The position numbers and the translations under genes are program-made. The notes under the pieces are model-generated. The model did no database searches. It saw only the letters and a list, made by a program, of their open reading frames with translations, and was not told where the DNA came from. From contig OZ038458.1 of NCBI GenBank assembly GCA_964036195.1, forward strand, positions 10,305,832-10,369,831: a stretch of 64,000 bases of DNA, in the 5' to 3' direction. This document shows positions 22,900-35,635 of this stretch, in pieces. Every line of letters begins with the position of its first letter. Position 1 is the first letter of the stretch. Origin of the DNA: Sphaerolaimus hirsutus (lineage: Eukaryota; Nematoda; Chromadorea; Monhysterida; Sphaerolaimidae).

Positions 22900-24435
22900 G
22901 GCCTATTCTTTACTACAATCCATCACGAAATTTTCTGCCGAAAAAAACCCATTGAATAAGCCCCCCCCTCAAAATTTGCTGGCGAAATAATAAACCCCTG
23001 GGGGTATTTCGAGAAAATACGGAACATCAAATAACAAAACATCCGGAACATCAAATAACAAAAAATTGATCCGGAAAAACCAGACTGGTTAGTGACTTTT
23101 ATCAGGCAACACAGATGCGAATATCACATTTGTTAGTTATCCGGCAAACCCGGCGTGTTAGAGGAAGGTCCTTACCGCTGTCCACTTACTTCCAACAGAA
23201 ATTTCGTGAACTAGTTCTAGCAAAGTTGGGCCAGCCACCAGACTCTCTATCATGGTAAAAGCAAGATACAGTACATAAATACAGTACATACATACTTATG
23301 TACATGGGCACATTTTCACCGCCCTGCTGCATATCGCGGCGCAGTGTGGCGTGAGCTGCACGCACGTAGAAGGGAAACTAATAGTGCCCTTGCATTGTAC
23401 GTGAGTGGGTGGTGGATGAAGGGTAACCGCCCATGGAAGAGCGAATGCTGCACACATTTACGTGCATGTTCCCAAATGCGAACACTGCGGAACTGTTGTG
23501 GGTAGGCTAGGCACTACAATTCCTTAAAAAGGTCTTGGGCCATGGTGTTTTTGAGACGATAAATCGATACCCACTGCACGGTGTACACAGTAAGTTAAGT
23601 ACTTACCATCAACTTGTCACCGGTAATTTATTTTCAGCCAGACAGTGATCTTCAACTACCATATTTCCCAGAAATACCACCAGGTGGTTTATTTCTTCAG
23701 AGTGCACATTTTGAGGGGGATTAATCGCGGGAGGAGGTATTTCGAGAGGGGGTTTATTATTTCGCCAGATGTTTTTCAACTCTCAGTACTTTTCGTTGTT
23801 TGTAACGTACGCAGACGCATAGAAATGGAACACTAATCGACATCTATAAGTGTCTATAGACTTAAGAAGTATTTATGTCCTTGAAATACTCCCCCTTGAA
23901 TTAACCCCCCCCCCCTAAAAATACACCCAGGTGTTTTCGAGCTGGGGAAAAATAGCCCCCTTCGAAATACCCCCATCCTGAATGATGTACAATCATATAA
24001 ATATGCAATGTTCATGATGTATAGAGGTGTTGCTCGCTGTTTGCATTGCAGCTACATATACCTATACTAGTTTCTGTAGCAATGCACGTTGATTGATATG
24101 TCCAAATATACCCTTTTTGGGCACATTGATTGCCGATTTTGGGCATATAAAAGCTCTTTACTGTGAATTTCATGAAAATTCCCACTCTGAAAAAATAAAC
24201 TCCCTGGGGGTATTTCGAGGAAATACGGTAGATGGTATACGCCCTGTCCTAACGAAACTCAATCATTGTTATTAATGTTTGTTCTGCATTACACAGACCA
24301 CAAACTGCAGTTTTTGGCAATTACATTCTCTTTACACTCATTTCGGGTGGGGTATTTCGAGGGGGTATATTTATCATAAGCTCGCTCAGACTTGGGGGTA
24401 TTTCGAGGCTGGGTACATAGAGGAAGTACGGTAGG
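22900..24435. mobile_element. Cluster of TACCGTATT-family copies and halves
   Basis: A right half ends near 23021. A near-complete copy runs 23656-24230 (left TACCATATTTCCCAGAAATA, right GAGGAAATACGGTA), with an internal second set of ends near 23880. Another right half ends near 24433 (GGAAGTACGGTA). Between about 23022 and 23655 I see nothing recognisable. Confidence 0.55.
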
Positions 24436-24439
24436 TATT

Positions 24440-27236
24440 ATCGCCCACCATCCAGACGAAAAGAAAGAAAAAAGCATTATGTATTTATGTCACCTGCGAT
24501 CGCTGTTTGTGTCGAAATGAGCCAATGGGCTTGCGTTTTTAAACTCGTCGTACAAAATGATAAATGCTGCAAGCAAGGTAGTTTACCACGCCTTTTTGAT
24601 CTACATATCTGCAGCTATAAAGTTGGCAGAAAACAGCCAGCTACCTATCGCGAGCTTTTTTTCACGCAGCATTTGCAATAAATATGCGCACGATTTTAAA
24701 ACACAATGCTTCCGCGTTCGATATCGCGGATACATGTGAAATAGAAAGCGAAAGCTGTTTGAATAGCGATGCTGCACTAGCAACGCGAATGCGAAAATGC
24801 CATCACGCCGATGAGAAGATGCACTTAAAAAAGGCACCTTCCACGATAGGCACCTCGCGAGCTTCGATCAGCGACGCAACTTTACAGAAACCGTAAACTG
24901 AAAGTCACGGCACTGAGCCGGCGGATATTCATTCGGTGCGTGGTCGATGCGTCGACAAAGTTGACCGCGCTTGGACAATAGTGTTCTGAATTAAAAGCGA
25001 CAACTTCTGATTGTGTAGAATTGAATGAGGTGTGTATTATTTGTCAGCAGAAGTTTATTACGTAGCCTAAATTTAGGCGCTAATCGACCACTAAAACGGT
25101 AAAATACTAAGGTCAATGTCGGGGCCGCGAGCCGCACAAACCCAGCGCGGTCAAACGTCGCCGACACTCTCAATAAAACCCGGTTATGAGCAGAAACGGC
25201 GCGGCAGCGTCCGCGCGCGGGCCGGGGATTCAACGCGGAGGAAACGGAACCGGGGGCACGGCACGCGGGGGGCGACGGGCGACAGTCGCGCGCGCGGCAC
25301 GGCCAATCTCTCGGGCGGCGGCGCAATCTTGCCCCGGCCAGCCCGCCGGCTGCAGCTGCAGCTTTTGCATATGTAAACTGCGCTGTTGCCGCGGCCGGCC
25401 GGCCGGCAAGCGACCTTCCATGTTGATTGAATGCCGGTGGCGAAATGGGATGGAATTGAGCATCGGCCGAGGCGATCGGCGTCTTAAATAGGTGTCGGAT
25501 GTTGCGCCGCGCGTAAATATATGAGGTTTTTAGCGCTGGAATAATGTTAGATGCAAATGTTAGCGCCAAAGCGGCAGTGTTCTGAAACTATGTTGTGTTT
25601 AGCGTATATACTACAAAAGATGGCACCTATGGAAGCTCCCAATGATGCATGTTTCATGGAAAAAAACTATTGTAATGATTTTTATTAAAAAATGGTTATT
25701 ATTATTTTATCCAGTTCTGTATTGTTAATTGGAAATTAAAGAACTGGCGTTGTTTACAGAAAACTTTTTAAGAGCCTCAACCAATGGTTCATTACAGATA
25801 TTAAAAAAGCTCATCTGGCTACACTGGACTGGGCACTTGTTTACATGTGAAATCAAAAAAAGGTTGGATACATGCCACTTGATATATTAATATAAAAATA
25901 TTTAATATTGGACTTATCCTCAAAATAAATTCAGCTTACTAGAATGGAAAAAATGAACAACTGACCACCACTGAAAAATTGACCCTCACTGATAATTTAG
26001 GCATGGCGATATATGTATTTGGTTGGTTATGATACTATGGTGTAGCATCATGATTCATGGCTGCTGTTTACAGTTGCAGTGAGCACAGATATTGGAGCCT
26101 TCACTGGAATTTGATGTATATCTATTGTCTTGACATTTTTTACCAAATTTTGCCTGGTTGTTGAGGTTACACAGTCATATAAACACTTAAAATGTTCCAT
26201 ATGTTCTGCCCTATCCAACATTACCCCATACTGTTATGAATATTGCTTATCCAACAGCAGGCACAAAAAGGTGGAATATTTCCATTTATATACCTGATGT
26301 TTCATTTCTACTTATTTTGTTCACAGGGTTTTACATTATAGTAATGAACTATTGTTGGGGGTTCTTAAAAAAGGTTTATTATGTAAAGTCGGCGGACATT
26401 TCACCCTACAAAATCGGAGAGTTAGAATTCGCTCGTGAATAGAGCGAACAACGAAACTTGTGTTCCACGCGGACGCTAGAAATTGTAAAAGAAAATTATA
26501 TTAATAGAAAAATGGACGTTTCGCTGCGTCCGTGCGTGCCACGCCCTAGTTATCTACATTTTCAACGTAGCTCGTAAAGAATTTGACCGTTCAAACTACC
26601 CTTTTACCGTCCAAACTACCGTTTTTGTTTTTATTTTATTTTTCATTCGTTGGCTCCGTTCCAACAGAAGAGAACTTGGCAGCCGGCCAAAATTTAGAAA
26701 TCCGCTATTAATATGAATAAAATAGGCTCACAATAGCTATATAACCATGTATATAAACAAAAATAGCGACTATGAAGGTGGAAATTGGCAAAGCGAAGCA
26801 AATTTTAACGATTTTTAGCTAACTTTCAGTTTTCACTCTCATTTGTATAATACGCAACTGGTAACAGGGATAAGGGCCAAGTTTTGATACGTGACCCGAT
26901 CTATTGCAATGGTTAAAATATTGCGTCACAATACCTAATGCCGTCATGCACTCTCCACTGGAGAGACTGACGCAAATGTTTGTAGGGCGATTCGTCTGCC
27001 GACTTTAGACAATACCACAACCCACTTCTACCCAAATCAGGAATCGTAAACCTTTCGTTAAAGACAATAACAAGGCAAGACAACAAAACCATAAAGAAGG
27101 ATTTTCCATTTTGCCTTGTCATATTTTCCATACCTATTGTGCATCATGATATTGAATAGCATATTTTAACTGCAAACAAACCTTAGAGAATTACCTAATC
27201 AATCAATGACGAATGGCCGAGCTCAAATAGGTAACA
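24440..27236. other. Mostly non-repetitive spacer with a GC-rich island
   Basis: About 25110-25460 is strongly CpG-rich, with GGCCGGCCGGCC, CAGCTGCAGC and an octamer-like TTTGCATATG motif. Frames through it are open only because of composition, and I could place no exon with matching splice sites. The rest (24440-25100, 25470-27236) is AT-rich with no recognised gene or element. Confidence 0.35.
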
Positions 27237-27519
27237 TACCGTATTTCCTCGAACGTAGAAAAATCAAAATGCAACAAAAACCACCATGTATAGGAGTCTT
27301 ATATAAGTATATAAGTAGGTAGATGATATAAACCATGTTCTATCTAACGTAACACAATCATTGTTTTTAACGTGTGTTCTGCGTTTCCCAGAGCTTCTGT
27401 CATCTACGTTCCTTAACACTGAATTTGATGGGTATTTCGAGGGGGGGGGTGTATTAATTCATAGTGCCCATTTTAAGGGGGGGGGGTATTTCGAGGGGGT
27501 GATTCGAGGAAATACGGTA
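27237..27519. mobile_element. TACCGTATT-family MITE
   Basis: Ends TACCGTATTTCCTCGAACGT and GAGGAAATACGGTA with TA flanks; the left C tract has been lost. Confidence 0.7.
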
Positions 27520-27944
27520 AATAATAAAAATAAATAACGATGACATTGATTCATAAAATTAGATGAAGTTTCAAAGAAATTCGGCAACACACACTGGCGC
27601 ATGGTAAACTGAAAAATTTGGTGCCGCCTCCAAACGGTTTTCCGACGTGGAACTGGAGACAAGAAATCAATCAAACTGAAGGGATAAAAAGGTTAAAGGA
27701 TAACAAAGTTTGGCCCGACTGCAAAATGCACAGAGAACCACAAGTTACTTGAAACTTTATGGGTAAAATACCTGTGTTTTTTTCAAAAACAACTATTTTT
27801 AAAATTTCTTTCCGCAGTTATGAAATCAAAAACTTTCGGACGCGTAACCAAAATTTTCAGCGTGGGTAGCGGCAACGATCAGGAGTTCACAAACACAAAT
27901 TCCCTATGGGTATTCATATTTATTTACCTATTTATCATCCAAAC

Positions 27945-28296
27945 TACCGTATTTCCTCGAAATACCCCCCCCCCAGATTGAGTGTAAAGAGAACGTATAT
28001 GACAAATACTGCAGTTTGTGTTCTGCGTAGTGCAGAACACACGTTAAAACAATGTCGTAATCACGTTAGAACCATGTTTATACCATCTACGTTTACTAAT
28101 ATTAGTCTGCAGGAGTCTATACATGTCAGTTATTGATGCATTTTTCTACCCAGTGTACATCACAAACGACGATTTTGTACTAGGATTTAAAAAAATTTCT
28201 GGCGAAATAATACCCCCCCTCCTCGTTTAACCCCCCCCCCTCTCGGTACCACTATGAAACAATCACCCCCGGGGGGTATTTCGAGGAAATACGGTA
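27945..28296. mobile_element. TACCGTATT-family MITE, close sister of the promoter copy
   Basis: Ends TACCGTATTTCCTCGAAATA and complement. The interior (GTGTAAAGAGAACGTA, GTGTTCTGCGTAGTGCAGAA) is nearly identical to 376-838, which implies fairly recent spread. Confidence 0.8.
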
Positions 28297-29244
28297 GCAG
28301 GATTCTACTTCAGACCTTCGGTCCGGTTCCGGTATTAGGGTATTCGACGCTTTCGACACGTACAAACAAATATTTATACAGACATGAATTATGTATATAA
28401 GGCACATTTTTTAGTTGGCCATTTATCAATTCGTTCGTGTTATTCACACGTGGTACACCCCTCACTGTTTAGCGGGGTATTAAGTACTCCAACAAGAACT
28501 TCAAGTACATACAAAAGAAGTACCTTACAATTTTTGACATTGATTCAAATTAGATACAAAAAATTATTTGCTGCCCTTGCAATAGAGCAAATTATACCGG
28601 TTTTGAAATCATTCAAATATCTAAAATCTAAGTGCCTCCCGAATAGCAGCAAATCATACTGTTTTTGTCTACAAACAAGAAAAAACATTACCCTGGCCAG
28701 TGTCGGCGCATCAGATCCGGTTCCCATACCAAGTACCATAATGTTAGCTAGTCGATGCCAGAAATTTAGTTCGTAAATATTTACCTCCTAAATTTGTTGC
28801 AGATCCTGTTTTGTTATAATTATGTCTGCGATTGGGAAGTGACACTCATAATCATAATCAGCCAATGACAATAAATTTTCGAAGATCGCTAAACTGGAAA
28901 ATAAGTGAAATACGATTGAATAATTATACCTACCTATATGGAAGACGTTCTGTTCTCGATGCTAAAGGGAACTACACATGGTGAAAATACAAAAATACAT
29001 AATATTTAGGTATTTACACACCAGTGAATTGAAAAATACATATCGCATGGGCATGAGATGAATACAGACCGGCATCTAAACCAAAAACACAAATGCAAAT
29101 ACATTGAGCGCGGCATGAGTCTGCACAAATGTAAACAAATGTAAATCGCATGAGCTTGTAAAATTCAAAGAGCCCATGCCGTGCTTGATTGTCTTACATT
29201 TTTTGGTTCAGTCGGCCATCGAAAACGATCGATTGTTTGAATAC
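28297..29244. other. Spacer with no recognised feature
   Basis: A plus-strand frame of 130 codons (28384-28776) exists, but I recognise no domain, and its AT-rich composition is unlike the coding exons here. Treated as non-coding. Confidence 0.3.
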
Positions 29245-29443
29245 CTGGGGGCAGTCCCAAGCCCTGTAAAGTGTAAAGTAAAGTGTCAAACGTAAAGTCA
29301 AATGCAAAGTCAAGTGTCAATCAAAACAAAAAAGAAAAGATTTTATTACTGAACTTTGCATGACAATTGACACTTGACTTTGCACTTGACTTTACATTTG
29401 ACACTTTACTTTACAATTTACAGGGCTTGGGATTGGCACCTGT
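29245..29443. mobile_element. CAGTCCC-family palindromic MITE
   Basis: GGGGGCAGTCCCAAGCCCTG at the left and CAGGGCTTGGGATTGGCACC at the right. Between them are reiterated AAAGTGTCAAACGTAAAGTC and the complement, so almost the whole unit folds back. Sister copies: about 8889-9076, 10609-10776, 35900-36260 and 42118-42256. Confidence 0.65.
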
Positions 29444-29573
29444 TGTTAATCTCGTTTGAGCCTTCAAATTGTGAGATATCGTTAAAAAGTTTGAAATAGT
29501 TCGCTTCAAACATGGATAATGTTTAATTATATGAAGTCATGAAATGTAATTATCATTATAGGAAGCAAAGCTT

Positions 29574-29657
29574 ATAGGTTTTAGGTTTAAGCTTATAGGA
29601 GACAGGAAATACATTCGTGTGAGCATACAACCTATTGTCAAACCTATAAGCTTTGCT
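29574..29657. repeat. Fold-back AGCAAAGCTTATAGGTTT
   Basis: An 18-bp arm and its complement around a 45-bp loop containing a further TAAGCTTATAGG copy. Confidence 0.6.
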
Positions 29658-29970
29658 GACTGTAATAATATATTCAACACTCTCACATGAATAACTATTC
29701 AAAGTACATAAATATTTATAACATAAATGAATGTACCTAAATAAATGAATACCTCTGGCGCAGAAATGCGTGAAGCCCGACACCCACGTTCCAACTTTCA
29801 GCCGAGCGTCTGTCAATTATTGAGAGACGAAACAGCGAGTTGCGGCAGCGTATTGACGTCATTCGGTCCCATGCTTCAGTCATAAAATTGGCGCGACCTA
29901 CCTCATTACCTAGACACATGTATGTATTTACGTACTGCATTCTAGCCAGTGGAAGTTTCTATCATATTTA

Positions 29971-30125
29971 GGTAGGTACATAGGTTTCATAGGTACTTTC
30001 ATAGGCTTAGGTAAATACATAGGTTTCATAGGTACTTTCATAGGCTTAGGTAAATACATAGGTTTCATAGGTACTTTCATAGGCTTAGGTACATAGGTTT
30101 CATAGGTACTTCCATAGGCTTGGGT
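29971..30125. repeat. Tandem repeat, TAGGTTTCATAGGTACTTTC units
   Basis: About four copies of a roughly 39-bp unit, the last one to two shortened. A minisatellite with no other signal. Confidence 0.75.
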
Positions 30126-30419
30126 ACATAACATTTCGTATTAAGTTCAATTAACTCCTAAATATTTTTGAATGAAATGAATGTATCTAAAATATGTATT
30201 TTCAAGAAGTAGAATGAAAAATCGAAATAAACAACTCGATCGAAAGAAACATTTCAACAAAGAGGACATTCAAATTGAGACACTCAAACTAGACACTGAA
30301 AAAGGACCGCGTTAGCTGGTCGCTTAATAAAAACGCGTGCAAGAAAAGCCATCGCTTGCCGCCGCGCGGCAACTTTTCAATCAAGTAACAGCGCTCGGGG
30401 AGAAGCGAGTATAATAGCT

Positions 30420-30900
30420 GACGCGAATTGAGCCTTCGTCCCACGAGAAATGCGACTGTTCGAATGGATTATGACGAAAAATGAAACCACCACAAAAACC
30501 CGGTATGGAATGAAGAGCCCATGGGAATGGGGAGCGAAAGCGCAAAGGCGCGCGCGGCAGTCACTCGAAAGCCTCCTGCCGTCCATCCGGCGAGCTCATC
30601 ACCCGACAACGACATCCGGCCGCATCAAGCCGCCGCCGGCTGCATCACTGCCGGCCGCCTCGTCCGCGCCCGCGCCGTGCGACGCAAACAAACGCGCACG
30701 CGCGCAGACGCGCGGCGCGGCGCAGCGCAGTGCAGCTGCAACAGAGGGACGCCCCGGGCCCGGCGCAGTGTTCGGCAGTCGAGTGAGAGCGCGGCCGCCC
30801 GGCCCACGTAGAGTGCGGTGCGGCTTCTGTCTGTGCCGCCGAGGTGTGAGACGCATGCGACGCCGCCGTCACAGATAGGCCGGCCGCTAACAAGCCGACG
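30420..30900. promoter_or_regulatory. CpG-rich island with a TATA-like motif
   Basis: GAGTATAATAGCTGACGCG (about 30407-30425) precedes a CpG-dense stretch of about 350 bp. Both strands are open for up to about 145 codons, but the frames are Arg/Ala/Pro-rich in a way that follows from composition, and no exon was placed. It could be the first exon or promoter of an unseen gene. Confidence 0.3.
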
Positions 30901-31630
30901 GGGGCTCGAAACACAAGCCCGGACCGCACTCGCAGATGATTTGTCAACGCCAAAGGCACAGCTACTTTTGCCTCGCTGGCTATGCCGGCTACAGGGTGTC
31001 GCGGTACAAAATAAGCTACTTGATCGTGCTTCCAATGGTATTTTATATGTAGGCGCCTTCAAAAGTCCTCGCCTCCAAAGCTAGGCATCCAAATGGGCCA
31101 GCCGGTATACACACAACTACGGTTACTTTCAGGCGGTCGTTCCACGGCAGCAGCGCAGCGTACAGCAGCGGGGGGGGGGGGCGGGGGTGGCAGCGCATAC
31201 TACTCTCGCGCGCTAGAGCAAAGCAAACCGCCGCTGAAAATATCTACTTTGTGCGTGCGGGGCCCCCGTTGCAGCGCTCGGCCGCCGTGTGCGCCAATGC
31301 GGCCGCGTACACGCGTGTAGGGTTGGGGAACCGAACCGAACCGAACCGAACCGAACCGAACCGAACCGAGAACCGAGCACTATTTTGGAACCGAGAACCG
31401 AGAACCGGAACCGAGCTTGAGAACCGAACCGGAACCGAGAACCGGCACTTATACCCGGAAGCGAAGTAAATACCCGAAAGAACCGAAATTTTCTAGGAAT
31501 CTTTTTAAACAGCGTTTTTTCAACACCTACATCTAAGCCTTTAAACAGCAGCTGAACATCTTGGTGCGTGTTCAGAATTGCAAAATTCATCTGTTTGCAA
31601 AATGATTGCGCGGAAGCGTGTAATTTCACA

Positions 31631-32065
31631 TACCGTATTACCTCGAAATACCCCCATGGGGGTTTATTATTTCGCCAGCAAAATTTGAGGGGGGGTTAAT
31701 TCGAGGGGGGGGGTTATTCGAGGGGGGGGGTTATTATTTTGTCAGAAATTTTCGTAAGGATCGTGATAAATAGTAGGCATTTGCGTACCCAAAATAGGTA
31801 ATAAATGTGTCCAAACAGGATATATTTGGACATAAAATCCTAGATAGCTACACAAACTACTCTATGTGTAGCTGCAATGCAAATTAACAGTAATATACAT
31901 CATGTACATTGCGTACATGACGTATTTATTATGTACATGACGTACATCATTCGGAAGGGGGGGTATTTCGAGGGGGGGGGGTTTATTTTTTCCCCAGCCC
32001 ATTTTGAGGGGGGTTATTCGAGGGGGGGTTAATTCAAGGGGGGGATAATTCGAGGTAATACGGTA
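31631..32065. mobile_element. TACCGTATT-family MITE (nested), ATTACCTCG subtype
   Basis: TACCGTATTACCTCGAAATA to the complement, flanked by TA. Near-identical to 16939-17375, including the ATGTCCAAATATATCC-type interior. Confidence 0.8.
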
Positions 32066-32069
32066 TACT

Positions 32070-32235
32070 CCAGCGACATTACACCTTACAATGAAATCTA
32101 CCATATCCCACCTGAATAAAAGAACAAACATAAAAAAATTTCATCATATTTATCAAATTGCTTTGATAAATATGATGAAATTTTTTATGTATGTTCGTTC
32201 ATTCAGATAAGATATGGTAGGTGTAATGTCGCTGC
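32070..32235. mobile_element. Perfect-arm fold-back MITE
   Basis: CAGCGACATTACACCT and its complement enclose TTTCATCATATTTATCAA / TTGATAAATATGATGAAA. Arms of about 75 bp are nearly fully paired. Confidence 0.7.
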
Positions 32236-33371
32236 AGTATACACATTATCACTGGTAGTAGTTTTCATTGGTTTTGTGGCAGTTTTAACTGTAGTTGGCA
32301 AAAGTTATTTATGTTTGTACTCAAAATAAACACGTGTACTCACTTGCGTACTACATAAATACATTTACGTTTCCTCCAGAAAAAATACCAGTACTCATTT
32401 ACTCCTGTACTTTTTGAAAACATGTATTTACAGAAAACGTATATGTTTGCTTTTACACTTTTTTAAATACCAGTATTATTATAACAACTCTGATTTCTGC
32501 ATTCTACCATGAAAAAATAAGCTGTGATATGCTCCTATAGTATGAAATATCCAACCAATGTACTTACACATGTCAACTTGGGTATATTGTTTTTCTGTTG
32601 TTCAGCCGATTATTACCCGATACCCGGTTATTGTATTACCCGGAACCGAAATTTTGATCATTTTAGAACCGCAAGAACCGAACCGGAACCGAGTTTACGA
32701 ACCGAACCGAGAACCGATACCCGAACCGGAATCTTTTGGAACCGAGAACCGGAACCGAAAATTTTGAAATTCCCAACCCTACACGCGTGTACTTAGGTGC
32801 GTATATTCGTGTACGTGTACACATGCTGGGCGGGCAGGTTGTCGACGACAAGCGACTGCCGGTGCGTCCGGCCGCCCTGTCGCGTGGCTGTCCATGTGCG
32901 GTGCGCATGCAAAGAGGAATGGAATTTGCCCATCGGCTAGCCGCACTGCTCACAGCTAATGCCTAGCTAGCGCGCCTGTCCCATAGGCTGTATAACATGT
33001 GGATGAAGCGTGTACTAGCTACTAGTACGCTTGTGCACATATTTACATACATAGGTATTCGAGTAAACTATAAATACGTGCAGTCGATAAACCAATCGGA
33101 AGTAAATAACTACATGGGACTTGCACTGGGTGCACGGGCATTTATTACCCACAAATAAATATACCCACTACAAATTACCCACAGTTAAATAAAAGTAATG
33201 AGAGTGCCTGGAGAATTGAGCAGCCGCGGGTTGTCTATACAGTCTATTTGAATATAATATTGGATATCTGGAAATAATTTTTTTGACGTAAAATAGCAAT
33301 TTCCATCTGTAAAAGTTCATAAGATAAAAACCGTTGATATTTTTGATTATAGGTATTTATTGTTGATCAGG

Positions 33372-34351
33372 TACCGTATATCCTCGAATAAGACCCCCTT
33401 GAATAACTCGCCTCTGTTGGCCGAGAGAGGAAAAATAACTCCCACTTGAATAACCCTCTGTGATAGGTGGAAAAGATGTTACCGTATTTCCTCGAACCCC
33501 CCCCCCTTGAATAACCAGGCCTCGAAATACCCCTAGATCTTTTCGAGCTGAGGAAAAAACAAACCCTCTCTCGAAATACCCCCGTCTGGAATGAAGAACA
33601 TCATGTATACAGTATACATGATGTACCGTATTTCCTCGAAATACCCAGTGGGGGTGATTGTTTCAGAGAGAATTTTGAGGGGGGTACACGAGGGGGGCTT
33701 ATTATTGCGCCAGAACTTTTTTGAACTTCCAGTACTTATTTGCTGTTTATAACGCACTAAGACGTCACAATAAGCACTATGTTTAAGAGTCTATAGACTA
33801 GCACTATGTTTAAGAGTCTATAGACTTGCATAAGTATGTAGATGGTATAAAACAGGTGTTCACGTAACACAGTCATTGTTTTTTACGTCTGTTCTGCATT
33901 GCCCGGATCAGAAACCATAGCTTTTATCGTTTACGTTCCCTTTACACTCAAAATGGGGGGGGGGGGGTATTTCGATGGGGGTATTTCGAGGAAATACGGA
34001 ATGTATTGGGGCATATTTGCATTGCTGCTACACATAGACTTGTTTGTGCAGAGATATGTACACGTTGATATTTTACGTCCCTATTATAACCTCTTTGGCT
34101 GCACTTATTACCAGTTATTTTGGGTACATAATAGCCTATTCTATACTACGATCCTTCACGAAAATTCCCCGCGAAAAAATAACCCCCTCAAAATTTTCAC
34201 ACTGAAAAAATAACCGCCTGGGGGTTGCATCAGCGACAAGAGATACATAATGTAATTCTGAGGAAAAAATACCCCTCCCTTGAAAAACTCCCCCTCAAAA
34301 ACTCTGACGAAAAAATAACTCCCCTGGGGTCTTATTCGAGGATATACGGTA
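33372..34351. mobile_element. TACCGTATATCCTCG subtype element with nested copies
   Basis: Outer ends TACCGTATATCCTCGAATAA and complement. Inside are family ends at 33480 and 33625 and a right end at about 34000, so at least one copy inserted into another. Confidence 0.65.
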
Positions 34352-34720
34352 TTTATTTATTTATTTATTGTCAATATTGTAAGTGTGCCTGTAAAAATGT
34401 ATCATTATTTTAAACGTAATTTTCGATGTTCTTTATCGGATTCACATCCGAATACCGGCAACGATGATTTTACTTTTTTCAAAATAGCATTTGAAACTTA
34501 CATATAGACCGTAACAGACGATGTTTTCTAAATGAATACATGAATTCTCTGGTTATGATCATTTGTAAGACATCACGCAAAAGCGAATTTCTTTCAAATG
34601 ATGCGTCTGATTAGAGTGTAGAACGTCTGATTAGAATTAGAACGTCTGATAAACTATTATACATGATTTGCAGGCTTTTTTCTCCAAAATATCAATTGAA
34701 ATTCTAACGTGACTGACAAC

Positions 34721-34870
34721 TAGTGATGGAATGGTGCCATGGCCACCATTGGCGCTTGGCACCCTTTTCTGTGGCGCCATCTGGCGCCTGGCGCCATTGT
34801 TTCTGGCGCTCGGCGCCATTTTTTCGGTTGGCGCCGCGGCGCCATTTTTCCTGGCGCTTTTCAATCACTA
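34721..34870. mobile_element. 150-bp hAT-like MITE made of GGCGCC units
   Basis: Ends TAGTGATGGAATGG and CAATCACTA, flanked by the 8-bp direct repeat CTGACAAC (34713-34720, 34871-34878). The interior is almost entirely TGGCGCC/GGCGCTTGG units. It is the reference copy for this family. Confidence 0.85.
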
Positions 34871-34878
34871 CTGACAAC

Positions 34879-35635
34879 CTTTGTCAGACAACAGACTTTA
34901 TCTGTTACCTAATGCACATGGTTATCTGTTAGTGCAGTGCATGCAGTTCCCATTGTTAATCCATGTTAGAGGGAACTGCGGTACGTTTTAGGTGTTTCAA
35001 GGGACATACACTCCTGGAAAAATGTCTTTATCCTCCTGATCGGGAACAAGAAAATTAAATGTCTCCACTGCTAATGTGCGACCAGTGTCATGGTATACAT
35101 GGGATGAATTCTTGTAGATGAAGGTGCCTTTATGCCACATGTCGATTTTTAGGTTTCTGGGTGCCTTGCTGCTCATTTGACAGCGATCCAACGTCAAATT
35201 TCCAGTGGAAAAAAGTCTTTATCCCTTATGCTCAAACGTTCAAACAAAGAAGAAAACATGGTAAAACGACGAAAAACACTGTGATGCGTTGCGAAAGAAC
35301 CAATGCACTGCTTAAATATTTATCACTTTGCCTATTTGTATTCAAAATCGTATATGCAGTGGACTTGATACTCTGCACTCGTATTTATTGATTTCCCATC
35401 ATGTTCAAAAACGTCTGCCATCGGTTGGCAGACAAATATCGGCCCGGCATGGTGCCTATTTTTGAATTTATGAACAAAACGAAATGTTGGCACCGTGCCA
35501 GCTCACGACTGCTCGCAGTAAGCGAAATGTAAAAAAGCAAGAAAAAATCGCGGAAGGCACTGCGTTCACAGTTGACGATATATTGACTATATACGCAGAA
35601 GGGGCCATATTTCTACTTTGGGGGATCGACATAAT
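34879..35635. other. Spacer with no supported gene
   Basis: Includes TCCTGGAAAAATGTCTTTATCC near 35013-35035, which recurs in inverted or direct form near 35200-35225, 37075-37100 and 37285-37310. This suggests another dispersed repeat, not a gene. Confidence 0.35.

Larger units (their letters stand above)
31318..32781. mobile_element. hAT-like element with CCGAAC arrays, splitting a GC island
   Basis: Ends TAGGGTTGGGGAACCGAACC and TTCCCAACCCTA. The flanking 8-bp direct repeat is CACGCGTG (31310-31317, 32782-32789), itself palindromic. The subterminal arrays are CCGAACCGAACCGAGAACCG. A TACCGTATT MITE (31631-32065) and a fold-back (32070-32235) are nested inside. The GC-rich DNA at 31120-31317 continues at 32790-32970, so the island was interrupted. 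Confidence 0.83.

Noticed and set aside
28384..28776. 130-codon plus-strand frame
   Set aside because: AT-rich, no recognised motif, unlike the composition of supported exons.
30450..30878. 142-codon plus-strand frame in a GC-rich island
   Set aside because: Arg/Ala/Pro composition follows from CpG density; opposite-strand frames are as long, and no domain or splice support was found.
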